Source: RGIG2206 sp045577615
GTDB taxonomy: Bacteria > Bacillota > Clostridia > Oscillospirales > Acutalibacteraceae
Assembly (NCBI GenBank): GCA_045577615.1
Contig: JAZNIT010000035.1
Span: 1 to 56,892 of the forward strand
Direction: 5' to 3'
DNA: 56,892 nt
Below, one piece after another: positions 48,649 through 56,892 of the stretch; the first letter of the stretch is position 1, and every line of letters begins with the position of its first letter. The notes under the pieces were generated by a model. It searched no databases. It was given only the letters and a program-made list of their open reading frames with translations, and had not been told where the DNA came from. Both the position numbers and the translations under genes were made by a program.

Positions 48649-49617
48649 ATGGCTACCGCTTTTACTGTTCCGCTTAAAAATATTATAAATGAGTTTGCGC
48701 TCACTGTGTTGTATTTACCCGATAATGCCGATGAAATTGAAATTTCTTCTGCTGATTTAAACAGACCCGGATTGCAGTTGGTTGGCTTTTTTGAATATTT
48801 TGATCCTAACAGAATTCAGGTCCTCGGCAAGGTTGAGCACGAGTATATTATGTCGGGCGATCAAAATTCAGCCGCTGAAAACTTTAGAAAGTTTATGGAG
48901 AAAAAGCCGGTTGCTGTTATTATTACCCGTTCACTTCCTATTACCGATTTTATGATCGATATTGCCAAGGAATATAATATACCTCTGCTTAGCACTGATG
49001 AGGGTACCTCTGCATTTGCAGCAAGTCTTATAGGATATCTTAATGTAGAGTTGGCACCCCGAATTACTCAACATGGAGTTTTGGTTGAAGTATACGGCGA
49101 AGGCTTGCTTTTGATTGGTGAAAGCGGTGTTGGTAAGAGTGAAACTGCAATAGAGCTTATTAAACGCGGACACCGACTTATTGCAGACGATGCGGTAGAA
49201 ATTCGTAAGGTTTCCAACAAAACGCTTGTCGGTTCATCTCCCGAGAATATTCGTCACTTTATTGAGCTTCGCGGCATTGGTATTATCAATGCAAGACGTA
49301 TTTTTGGTATGGGTGCTGTTAAGCAAACCGAAAAGATTGATATGGTTATCAATATGGAGCCTTGGGATTCTAACAAGGTTTATGACCGAATGGGAATTGA
49401 CAATGAAACTGTTGAAATTCTTGGCCTTACCTTGCCTAGCTTGACTATCCCTGTAAAGCCCGGCCGAAATCTTGCTGTTATTATTGAGGTAGCTGCTATG
49501 AATAACCGTCAAAAGAAGATGGGCTATAATGCTGCAAAAGAGTTGCTTAAGCGTTTGGGTATGGAAGACGATGCCACTTTTAATGCAGGTGACGACACTG
49601 AATGGACTAAATATTGA
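48649..49617 (+). CDS. hprK: HPr kinase/phosphorylase
   Basis: HprK phosphorylates HPr on Ser46 in Firmicutes, setting carbon catabolite repression, and also removes that phosphate. The N-terminal domain is ~1-130. The C-terminal kinase has the P-loop GESGVGKS (157-164), AGHRLIADDAVEI-type segment (here RGHRLIADDAVEI), the GIGIINARRIFG block and the PVKPGRN signature. The length of 322 residues is normal. It leads an operon with murB, rapZ, whiA and dnaE. Neither HPr nor Crh is in the window. Confidence 0.96.
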   Translation: MATAFTVPLKNIINEFALTVLYLPDNADEIEISSADLNRPGLQLVGFFEYFDPNRIQVLGKVEHEYIMSGDQNSAAENFRKFMEKKPVAVIITRSLPITDFMIDIAKEYNIPLLSTDEGTSAFAASLIGYLNVELAPRITQHGVLVEVYGEGLLLIGESGVGKSETAIELIKRGHRLIADDAVEIRKVSNKTLVGSSPENIRHFIELRGIGIINARRIFGMGAVKQTEKIDMVINMEPWDSNKVYDRMGIDNETVEILGLTLPSLTIPVKPGRNLAVIIEVAAMNNRQKKMGYNAAKELLKRLGMEDDATFNAGDDTEWTKY

Positions 49618-49628
49618 TGGAGTGCTTT

Positions 49629-50537
49629 ATGACCGATATTAATATTATTATCAAAGATGCCGTTGATTTGCAATGCGCTTATTCTACTGAAGAGGTTTTG
49701 AGTAAGCATTGCACCTTTAAAATTGGTGGCAAATGTGATTTGATGCTGTTCCCTGATACTCGTGAAAAATTTATGGGCGTTTTGGGCTCTTGCTTGAAAA
49801 CCGGCATCAAGTTTATGGTGCTTGGCAACGGCTCAGATATGGTTTTTGGCAGCAAGGGTTATAGGGGAGTTATAATCTCTACATCAAAGTTTAACAGCAT
49901 TTCTGTTGACAACGAGCTTATTAAGTGTGATGCAGGTGTAAATCTCTCTGCATTGTGTATGGCGGCTTATGAGAACGGTTTGTCAGGTGCCGAAAGACTG
50001 TACGGAATACCGGGGTCCATCGGTGGCGCTGTTTGTATGAACGCAGGCGCTTACGGCGGCCAAATAAACGATGTACTCGTCGAGTGTGAATATTATGATG
50101 GCGATAAGGTTGTGATTGCAGATGTTGATGCTATAGACTTTTCCTATCGCCACAGCATTTTTTCGAGCGGCGGCAAATATGTGATTGGTGCAACCTTCCG
50201 CTTTAATAAAGCCGACAAGGACCAAATTAGAGCTGAAATGAACGAGTATATTGGCCGCAGAAGAGATAAACAGCCTTTGGAATACCCGAGCGCAGGTAGC
50301 ACATTTTTGCGTCCTGAGGGCCATTTTGCCGGCGCATTAATTGAGCAAAGCGGATTGAAGGGTTGTACAATAGGCGGCGCTCAGGTCAGCGAAAAGCATG
50401 CGGGCTTTGTTATCAACGTGGGCAACGCTACCAGTAATGATGTTAAAAATCTTGTTAATCATATTAAAGATGTAGTTCGCAAAAATTCAGGTGTTGAATT
50501 GCAATGCGAAATAAAATTTGAGGGTGAAGATTTATGA
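49629..50537 (+). CDS. murB: UDP-N-acetylenolpyruvoylglucosamine reductase (MurB)
   Basis: MurB reduces UDP-GlcNAc-enolpyruvate to UDP-MurNAc with NADPH and FAD in the cytoplasm. FAD-binding residues lie in LGNGSDMVFG and SGAERLYGIPGSIGGAVCMN; RHSIFS, YPSAGSTFLRPEG (with the catalytic Ser) and the closing HAGFVINVGNAT mark the type II enzyme without the extra C-terminal loop of E. coli. At 302 residues it fits Gram-positive MurB. The ATG is six bases after GGAG; an earlier in-frame TTG lies at 49614. It overlaps rapZ by four bases (ATGA). Confidence 0.96.
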   Translation: MTDINIIIKDAVDLQCAYSTEEVLSKHCTFKIGGKCDLMLFPDTREKFMGVLGSCLKTGIKFMVLGNGSDMVFGSKGYRGVIISTSKFNSISVDNELIKCDAGVNLSALCMAAYENGLSGAERLYGIPGSIGGAVCMNAGAYGGQINDVLVECEYYDGDKVVIADVDAIDFSYRHSIFSSGGKYVIGATFRFNKADKDQIRAEMNEYIGRRRDKQPLEYPSAGSTFLRPEGHFAGALIEQSGLKGCTIGGAQVSEKHAGFVINVGNATSNDVKNLVNHIKDVVRKNSGVELQCEIKFEGEDL

Positions 50538-51394
50538 AATTTGTAGTTGTTACAGGCATGTCAGGCTCAGGCAAATCGAAGGCAATGGAGTTTCTTGAGG
50601 ATATTGGCTACTATTGCATTGACAATGTTCCTCCTGCATTACTTGCCGAGTTTATTCGCTTGTTTTCAACAACCGATACCGTTTCTGATACTATTGCACT
50701 TGGTATTGATATCAGAGGCGGTGAGCTTTACTCTGATTTGAACGAGGCATACACCAATCTTAAAAACCTTAAAATCGACTGTAAAATTATGTTTTTGGAT
50801 GCATCCGACCACGTGCTTCAGTCAAGATATAAGGAAACACGCAGAAAGCACCCCTTGCTTGACAGTTGTAACGGTATGCTTGCCGACGCTATTGCAACCG
50901 AGCGCAAGCTTATTACCCCCGTGCGTCATATTTCGGAGTATTTTATAGATACCTCTTCTTTGGCTCCGAGTGAACTTAAGAGCGAGATTAACAAGTTGTT
51001 TTTGGACGAGCCCAGCAAGGGTATCAGCATATCCTGCATTTCTTACGGCACAAAGTTTGGTTCGTTTAGCTCCGCTGACCTTAACTTTGACGTAAGATGC
51101 CTGCCGAATCCTTTTTATATTCAAGAGCTTAAAAACAAAACGGGCCTTGATAAAGAGGTCTACGATTTTGTTTTTGATAATTTGACCGCAAAAGCGCTTA
51201 GGAGCAAGCTTTTTGATTTGGTAGACTATTTGATTCCCTTGTATATAAACGAAGGTAAGACACAGCTTGTTATTGCCTTTGGCTGTACAGGCGGTAAACA
51301 CCGATCTGTTGCTTTTGCAAAGTGTATGCACGAGCATCTTGCTCGCCACGGATATGATGTGTCATCCAACCATCGTGATATAAAAAAGAACTAA
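50534..51394 (+). CDS. rapZ: RapZ / YvcJ family nucleotide-binding protein
   Basis: The 286-residue protein has Walker A GMSGSGKS (8-15), GIDIRGGE, IMFLDASDHVLQSRYKETRR and a C-terminal GCTGGKHRSVAFA, all typical. In E. coli RapZ directs decay of the GlmZ sRNA and so controls amino sugar synthesis; in Bacillus YvcJ binds nucleotides and affects competence. The N-terminal domain is the P-loop part and the C-terminal half the RNA or metabolite-binding part. It lies between murB and whiA as in many Firmicutes, but the usual yvcK (glmR) gene between rapZ and whiA is absent. Confidence 0.95.
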   Translation: MKFVVVTGMSGSGKSKAMEFLEDIGYYCIDNVPPALLAEFIRLFSTTDTVSDTIALGIDIRGGELYSDLNEAYTNLKNLKIDCKIMFLDASDHVLQSRYKETRRKHPLLDSCNGMLADAIATERKLITPVRHISEYFIDTSSLAPSELKSEINKLFLDEPSKGISISCISYGTKFGSFSSADLNFDVRCLPNPFYIQELKNKTGLDKEVYDFVFDNLTAKALRSKLFDLVDYLIPLYINEGKTQLVIAFGCTGGKHRSVAFAKCMHEHLARHGYDVSSNHRDIKKN

Positions 51395-51406
51395 TCAGGT
51401 ATAATT

Positions 51407-52249
51407 ATGTCGTTTTGTTCTGAAGTTAAAAACGAAATTTGCAATCATAAGGTGCAAAGACGTTGCTGCCGACGAGCTGAAAGCAACGGGCTTCTTTTGG
51501 GCGTCAAGGTAAAAAAGAATGGCTATGTAACATTTAAAACGTCAAATGTATATGTTGCAGAACTTGTTTGCCTTGCTATGCACGGTAATTTTGATTGTGA
51601 GGTTATAAAGCTAAAAGGGAATATGTATGATGTTGTATCAAAATCTCCCGTAAATATGATTGTTAAAGATGTCGGCAATTATAATAAGGATTGCTGTAAA
51701 GCTGCTTTTATAAGAGGTGTGTTTCTTGCTTGCGGACAGTTGTCAAATCCCGGCACCTCCTACAGAATAGATTTCAACTTTAACAACAGTGAAGACGCTG
51801 GCCGAGTTAAAACTGTTTTGGAGTCGGTTGGTTTTGAGCCGCACTTGAGCTTAAAATCCAATGGAAAAGCCACTGTGTATTTTAAAAACAGCTCACAGGT
51901 AGAGGATTTGATGACCTATATGGGAGCTCCTATATCTACGTTAGACCTTATGGAAATTCGCGTTGAAAAGGATTATAAAAACCATATAAACCGAGCGGTA
52001 AATTTCGAAACTTCTAATTATGTGCGTTCATTTGGTGTCGGCCAGGCGCAATGTGATGCAATTGAAATTATTAAATCTGCAGGACTATATGATTCTTTGC
52101 CCGATGAGGTCAAAGCAGTTGCCGAGGTTAGAATTGATAATCCTGATGCTTCGCTGATCAATTTAGCAAAAATAATTGGTATTAGTAAATCAGCTGCCAA
52201 CAGAAGGCTGAAAAAGCTTATGGACTTGGCAGATAATATTAAAGGATAA
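51407..52249 (+). CDS. whiA: WhiA-like DNA-binding protein
   Basis: WhiA consists of an N-terminal LAGLIDADG-type homing endonuclease-like domain (about 10-190) that lacks nuclease residues, and a C-terminal helix-turn-helix (about 215-275: NPDASLINLAKIIGISKSAA, then NRRLKKLMDLA). It acts as a chromosome-bound regulator of division and growth in Gram-positives. The segment AAFIRGVFLACGQLSNP is highly characteristic. The 280-residue length is slightly short. It lies 12 bases after rapZ and three before dnaE. Confidence 0.95.
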   Translation: MSFCSEVKNEICNHKVQRRCCRRAESNGLLLGVKVKKNGYVTFKTSNVYVAELVCLAMHGNFDCEVIKLKGNMYDVVSKSPVNMIVKDVGNYNKDCCKAAFIRGVFLACGQLSNPGTSYRIDFNFNNSEDAGRVKTVLESVGFEPHLSLKSNGKATVYFKNSSQVEDLMTYMGAPISTLDLMEIRVEKDYKNHINRAVNFETSNYVRSFGVGQAQCDAIEIIKSAGLYDSLPDEVKAVAEVRIDNPDASLINLAKIIGISKSAANRRLKKLMDLADNIKG

Positions 52250-52252
52250 AAT

Positions 52253-55200
52253 ATGAGCTTCGTACATCTTCATGTTCACACCCAATACAGTTTGTTAGAT
52301 GGGGCTTGTCGCATAAATCAACTTGTTGATAAGGCGGTCAGTCTTGGTCAAACTGCGCTTGCGGTGACTGATCATGGCGTGATGTACGGAGCTGTTGAAT
52401 TTTATAGGTCCTGTGTCGAGCGTGGAGTAAAGCCTATTATAGGCTGTGAGGTTTATGTTGCAAGCCGTACGCGACATGACAAGGTTAAAGGACTTGACAG
52501 CACCTATGACCATCTTGTTTTGCTTTGCAAAAATGAAACTGGCTATAAAAATCTGATTAAAATGGTTTCCCTCGCACATACCGAAGGATTCTATTATAAA
52601 CCTCGGGTTGATATTGAATTGTTAAAGCAATACAGTGAAGGGGTAATTGCCCTTTCTGCTTGCCTTGCAGGTGCTGTTCCAAAGGCATTGCTTCGTAATG
52701 ATTATAACGGTGCGCTTAATATTGTGCAGCAGTATAAAGAGTTGTTTGGAGAGGGCAATTACTATATAGAACTGCAAAATCACAATTATAAAGAAGAGCT
52801 GCGTATACTTCCGCTTTTGAAAAAGCTTTCGGTAGAAACCGGTGTGCCCACAGTCGCGACCAACGACGTTCACTATGTTGAAAAAACTGATAGTGAAACT
52901 CAAAACGTGCTGCTTTCGATAAATACAGGTAAAAGTGTGGATGATACCGACGGATTGGCCTTTGAGACCGATGAGTTTTATCTTAAAAGCGAAGAGGAGA
53001 TGCTGTCGCTTTTTGATGCTCAATCGGTGGAAAACTCACAAAAAATAGCCGATAAGTGCGATTTGCAACTTCAGTTTGGTAAAACAATATTGCCACATTT
53101 TGATATCGGCGATAAGGACCACTTGGAGTATTTTAAGTCGTTGTGCTTTGATGGACTTAACCGAAGATACAACAATATTAGTGCCGATTTAACAGATAGA
53201 CTTAATTATGAAATTGGCATAATTGATCAAATGGGATTTGTAGATTATTTTTTGATCGTTGCCGATTTTGTAAGCTATGCAAAAAAATCAAGCATTCCTG
53301 TCGGTCCAGGCCGCGGTAGTGGCGCAGGCAGTCTTTGCGCCTATTGCTTGGGTATAACTGACATTGATCCTATTAAATACAATCTGCTGTTTGAACGCTT
53401 TTTAAATCCTGAGCGCGTGACTATGCCTGACTTCGATATTGACTTTTGCCGCGACAGACGGCAAGAGGTGATTGACTATGTCGTTCGCCGTTATGGTGCA
53501 GATAGAGTGTCTCAAATTATAACCTTCGATACTATGGCTGCTCGTGCTGCTGTGCGTGATGTAACCAGGGCTTTATCTTTGCCTTATGCCGAAGGAGATA
53601 ATATTGCAAAGCTCATCCCGAGGGTTATCAATATAACTCTGTCAGAGGCTTTGGAAGAGTCCAAAGAACTTAAGCAATTATATCATCAAAACGAAAACGC
53701 AAAGCGCATTATTGATATGGCTATGCGTATTGAAGGAATGCCAAGAAACATATCAAAACATGCTGCTGCTGTTGTTATTACACGTGATAAGGTGTCTGAC
53801 TATGTACCGCTTACAAAAAGTGACGAATCGGTAGTTACCCAGTACACTATGACTGCTGTTGAGCAGCTTGGACTTCTCAAGATGGATTTTCTGGGGCTTC
53901 GTAACCTTACCGTTATAGACCATGCACAAAAGCTTATCAGGCGGCATACTCCTGAATTCGAAATCAACAATATTCCCCTTGATGATAAAGACACATTTAA
54001 AATGTTTTCTCAAGGCAAAACCGATGGTGTTTTCCAATTTGAATCCGCAGGTATTAAGAAGGTTTTGTCACAACTTAAGCCTGACAGAATTGAAGACTTG
54101 ATCGCGGTTACTTCCCTTTATCGTCCGGGTCCTGTTAAGAGTATACCTCAATATATTGAGAACAGATTCAAGTCGAAAATTGAATACAAAACCCCAATGC
54201 TGGAGTCGATACTTGGTGTAACATTTGGTGTTTTGGTTTATCAAGAGCAGGTAATGCAGGTTTTCAGAACTCTTGCGGGATATTCGTTGGGTCGCGCAGA
54301 TATTGTGCGCCGTGCTATGGCTAAAAAGAAACACGATGTGCTTGAAAATGAGAGAACCAGTTTTATTTACGGAGACAGTGATTGCTGCGGCGCATTAAGC
54401 AATGGCATTGATGAAAAGACAGCAAATGAGATTTTTGACGAAATGATTTCATTTGCTTCGTATGCGTTTAATAAATCACATGCAGCGGCTTATGCCCACG
54501 TGGCATTTCAAACTGCCTATCTTAAATGCCATTACAAAGCTGAATATATGGCAGCGCTAATCTCAAGCGTACTTGACTCTACCGATAAAACCGTTAAGTA
54601 TGTCAACGAATGCAAGCGAATGGGTGTTAAGATTTTGCCGCCCGATATAAATCGCTCGGAGGCAGGATTTACTGTTGATAACGGTTCTGTCAGAGTTGGA
54701 TTGTTGTCGGTGCGAAACTTGGGTATTAATCTTATCGACAGAATAATAACTGAGCGCCGAGTTGGCGGAGAATATGCAGGCTTCTATGATTTTTGCATTA
54801 GACTTAGCAATTGTGATATAAATAAAAGGGCGTTGGAATCTTTGGTTTTATCTGGCGCGTTCGACACAATTGATCCAAATCGTCGCAGATATGTTGAATC
54901 GATGGACACTGTTATTTCAGCCTGCTCGGATAAGTACAAGAAAAAAATGACAGGCCAGATTGGCTTGTTTGATGAGGATAACTTTGACTTGTGTGACGAT
55001 TCAATGTTGCCACAATCAAACGATTATCCAAGAGAAATCCGATTGCAGTATGAGCGTGAAAATATTGGATTTTATGTTTCGGAGCATCCGCTGAATGCTT
55101 ACAAAAACTTGTCTGAAAGCATCAAAGCTGTTGATATTGCAAATATTGTTTCTGACGATATAGGCGTCAACTATAATGATAAAGAGGTTACTGTGCTGGC

Positions 55201-55687
55201 ACAGGTCACCTCGTTCAAGGTGAGAACAACCAAAAACGGTAAGCAGATGGCCAACGCTTCTATAGAGGATTGCACCGGCTCAATGAATGCGATATTCTTT
55301 ACCAACGCTTTGGTTAAGTTTGAGCATATTACAAAAGTAGGCGCAACCCTTGTCTTAAAGGGAACGATTTCTTGTGATGATGACCGACCTGCGGAACTGA
55401 TTGTGTTTAGCGTTGAATCTGCACAAAATATTAAGGTTAAACCCAAAAATGTTATAACTGCTAAAAGTGCGTTGCTGCTTACAGTCGAGGATATTGATTC
55501 TCACGATTTCAAAAAGGTCAGGGCTATACTGTCAATTTTTCAAGGCGAGACAGATGTTTATATTCACGAGCTGAAAACCGATAAAAAGTTTAAAGCCCCT
55601 GATTCTATGCGAGTTTCGGTTAATGACCCTATGTTTAATGAACTTGTTCATATACTAGGAGAAATGAATGTAAAAATGTTGCAATGA
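52253..55687 (+). CDS. dnaE: DNA polymerase III alpha subunit (DnaE)
   Basis: This replicative polymerase has an N-terminal PHP domain (HLHVHTQYSLLDGACR), a palm with the catalytic acids in PDFDIDF (Asp393, Asp395, Asp397), the GPGRGSGAGS segment, RNISKHAAAVVI and a helix-hairpin-helix region, and a C-terminal OB fold (VLAQVTSFKVRTTKNGK, then MANASIEDCTGSMNAIFF). At 1144 residues it is DnaE1-sized, without the inserted exonuclease of PolC. In Clostridia both DnaE and PolC occur; PolC is not seen here. Last gene of the hprK cluster. Confidence 0.97.
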   Translation: MSFVHLHVHTQYSLLDGACRINQLVDKAVSLGQTALAVTDHGVMYGAVEFYRSCVERGVKPIIGCEVYVASRTRHDKVKGLDSTYDHLVLLCKNETGYKNLIKMVSLAHTEGFYYKPRVDIELLKQYSEGVIALSACLAGAVPKALLRNDYNGALNIVQQYKELFGEGNYYIELQNHNYKEELRILPLLKKLSVETGVPTVATNDVHYVEKTDSETQNVLLSINTGKSVDDTDGLAFETDEFYLKSEEEMLSLFDAQSVENSQKIADKCDLQLQFGKTILPHFDIGDKDHLEYFKSLCFDGLNRRYNNISADLTDRLNYEIGIIDQMGFVDYFLIVADFVSYAKKSSIPVGPGRGSGAGSLCAYCLGITDIDPIKYNLLFERFLNPERVTMPDFDIDFCRDRRQEVIDYVVRRYGADRVSQIITFDTMAARAAVRDVTRALSLPYAEGDNIAKLIPRVINITLSEALEESKELKQLYHQNENAKRIIDMAMRIEGMPRNISKHAAAVVITRDKVSDYVPLTKSDESVVTQYTMTAVEQLGLLKMDFLGLRNLTVIDHAQKLIRRHTPEFEINNIPLDDKDTFKMFSQGKTDGVFQFESAGIKKVLSQLKPDRIEDLIAVTSLYRPGPVKSIPQYIENRFKSKIEYKTPMLESILGVTFGVLVYQEQVMQVFRTLAGYSLGRADIVRRAMAKKKHDVLENERTSFIYGDSDCCGALSNGIDEKTANEIFDEMISFASYAFNKSHAAAYAHVAFQTAYLKCHYKAEYMAALISSVLDSTDKTVKYVNECKRMGVKILPPDINRSEAGFTVDNGSVRVGLLSVRNLGINLIDRIITERRVGGEYAGFYDFCIRLSNCDINKRALESLVLSGAFDTIDPNRRRYVESMDTVISACSDKYKKKMTGQIGLFDEDNFDLCDDSMLPQSNDYPREIRLQYERENIGFYVSEHPLNAYKNLSESIKAVDIANIVSDDIGVNYNDKEVTVLAQVTSFKVRTTKNGKQMANASIEDCTGSMNAIFFTNALVKFEHITKVGATLVLKGTISCDDDRPAELIVFSVESAQNIKVKPKNVITAKSALLLTVEDIDSHDFKKVRAILSIFQGETDVYIHELKTDKKFKAPDSMRVSVNDPMFNELVHILGEMNVKMLQ

Positions 55688-55709
55688 GATGGAATATTGT
55701 ATCATTTGA

Positions 55710-55738
55710 TTGACAATTATATTAATTCATATTATAGT
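55710..55738 (+). promoter_or_regulatory. Promoter of pfkA
   Basis: TTGACA (55710-55715), 17-base spacer, TATAGT (55733-55738). GAGGTG precedes the start codon. Confidence 0.8.
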
Positions 55739-55782
55739 TAGTTGAATATTATTTTTTTAATTATACACGAGGTGTTACTATA

Positions 55783-56751
55783 ATGAGCGTAAAAACTATT
55801 GGTGTTTTAACAAGCGGCGGCGACTCGCCAGGAATGAACGCTGCAGTTCGTGCAGTTGTTCGTACCGCTATTGAAAAAGGCATTACTGTAAAAGGTGTTA
55901 TGCGCGGCTATACCGGCCTTATCGAAAACGATATTGTTGATTTGAACCTTCGCTCGGTTTCTGATATCATTCATCGTGGTGGTACCATTCTTTATACCGC
56001 TCGTTGTCCCGAGTTCAAAACCGAAGAGGGCTTGCAAACAGCTATTGCCAACTGCAAAAAACACGGCATTGAGGGTATTGTAGTTATTGGCGGCGACGGC
56101 TCTTACAGAGGCGCAAGAGATTTGTCCGAGCGTGGCATTCCTTGCGTTGGTATTCCCGGTACCATAGATAACGATATTTCTTCAACCGATTACACTATCG
56201 GTTTTGATACTGCTGTTAATACCGCTATGGAAATGGTTGATAAGCTTCGTGATACCGCTCAATCTCACGACCGCTGCACTGTTGTAGAGGTTATGGGCCG
56301 CAGAGCAGGTTATATGGCTCTTCATACCGGTATTGCTGTTGGTGCAACTGCTGTGCTTGTGCCTGAGGTTAATTATGACTTCCAACGCGATGTTGTTGAC
56401 AGAATTAAGAAAACTCAGCTTATGGGCAAGAAGCACTTTATAATCGTTGTTGCAGAGGGCGTCGGTAATGTAGAAGGCATTGCCGAACAAATCTCTCGCA
56501 GCTGCAATATTGAGGCACGTGCAACCATTCTTGGTCACGTACAACGCGGTGGCTCGCCCACAGTTCGCGACCGTGTTATCGCAAGCGCTATGGGTCACAA
56601 GGCTGTTGACCTGCTTGCCGAAGGTATTGGCAACAGAGTTATGTGTATGGTTAAAGATGAAATTGTTAACAAGGACATTTTCGAGGCACTTAACGAAAAG
56701 AAGGATTATGAATTTAACCTTCATGCTATTGCAGACACAATTTCTATCTAA
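55783..56751 (+). CDS. pfkA: ATP-dependent 6-phosphofructokinase
   Basis: PfkA catalyses the committed step of glycolysis. GVLTSGGDSPGMNAAVR starts the ATP site, GGDGS (103-107) carries the glycine typical of ATP rather than PPi enzymes, GTIDND has the catalytic Asp129, and VVEVMGRRAGYMAL and GHVQRGGSPTVRDR bind fructose 6-phosphate. The length of 322 residues matches allosteric bacterial PFK. In many Firmicutes pfkA follows dnaE, as here. Pyruvate kinase, its frequent partner, would lie beyond the window if present. Confidence 0.97.
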   Translation: MSVKTIGVLTSGGDSPGMNAAVRAVVRTAIEKGITVKGVMRGYTGLIENDIVDLNLRSVSDIIHRGGTILYTARCPEFKTEEGLQTAIANCKKHGIEGIVVIGGDGSYRGARDLSERGIPCVGIPGTIDNDISSTDYTIGFDTAVNTAMEMVDKLRDTAQSHDRCTVVEVMGRRAGYMALHTGIAVGATAVLVPEVNYDFQRDVVDRIKKTQLMGKKHFIIVVAEGVGNVEGIAEQISRSCNIEARATILGHVQRGGSPTVRDRVIASAMGHKAVDLLAEGIGNRVMCMVKDEIVNKDIFEALNEKKDYEFNLHAIADTISI

Positions 56752-56760
56752 AATAAACAT

Positions 56761-56787
56761 CCCCCGGTAAAACCGGGGGTTTTTCAC
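56761..56787 (+). terminator. Terminator of pfkA
   Basis: CCCCCGGT and ACCGGGGG with loop AAA, then five T. After it, up to the window end, I see two small palindromes (TACGCGTCAAACGCGTA and GCTCGTAAACGAGC) but no gene. Confidence 0.92.
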
Positions 56788-56892
56788 ATGCGGGCAAAGC
56801 CCTGTATTCCTCGCTACGCGTCAAACGCGTAAGTACGACTGCCAACTGCGTAAGATTGTTACTTGCCGCTCGTAAACGAGCCGTTATCGCTG

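Noticed and set aside
56788..56892. Possible structured RNA or tRNA gene at the window end
   Set aside because: Only two small palindromes are visible. There is no acceptor stem, T-loop or anticodon arm, and the window ends too soon to judge.

Overview
The window looks like chromosome of a low-GC Bacillota, most likely class Clostridia and probably a gut Oscillospirales-type anaerobe. The class is inferred from an ATP-type Pfk, a GTP-type PEP carboxykinase, meso-diaminopimelate dehydrogenase, HprK-MurB-RapZ-WhiA synteny, DnaD/DnaI-type primosome genes, T-box control of thrS and Clostridia-like palindromic repeats. The order is inference only. Most genes are housekeeping and read well from intact motifs, with strong sigma-A promoters (TTGACA-17-TATAAT type) and U-tract terminators.

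Positions 1-7650 are an accessory zone. It holds the tail of an IS3-family transposase, a YcxB-like membrane protein, an ECF-type sigma factor with a very long C-terminal extension, small membrane proteins, an SGNH hydrolase, and a tandem duplication of a small membrane gene whose copies alternate with three copies of a ~110 bp palindrome-ended repeat. Three related cassettes (145-281, 811-1025, 3694-3916), each carrying hairpin arms plus a complete extended -10 promoter, sit directly before genes. A truncated IS200 element ends exactly in the stop codon of the next gene. Positions 7620-10581 hold a large GH106-like glycoside hydrolase broken by one extra base in a 7-nt homopolymer.

Positions 10.7-31.7 kb are mostly housekeeping: mnmA, a sugar-isomerase-like TIM barrel, the overlapping trio dusB / DUF2461 / rnhA (minus strand), the polA / phosphatase / rimI / tsaD operon, pckG, ddh, a CPA2-type antiporter behind a hairpin leader, a membrane-anchored nuclease with a partner gene, htrA, eda, and a class A penicillin-binding protein with ten 6-residue repeats at its N-terminus. 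Positions 31.7-42.5 kb carry a YnzC-like protein, a MarR-controlled heterodimeric ABC exporter, the RNase P RNA, a DnaI/DnaD primosome pair with a GT2 glycosyltransferase, an Fe-S aldo/keto reductase with an ECF S component, and a LOG-family protein.

Positions 42.6-56.9 kb carry a cohesin-like surface protein, T-box-controlled thrS, and an OadB-like membrane protein with a 50-residue membrane partner behind what looks like a Mn2+ (yybP-ykoY) riboswitch. Then come a GT4 glycosyltransferase, the hprK-murB-rapZ-whiA-dnaE cluster and pfkA. The strongest candidates for something new are the riboswitch-controlled OadB-like pair, which has no decarboxylase alpha subunit nearby, and the terminator-plus-promoter repeat cassettes.
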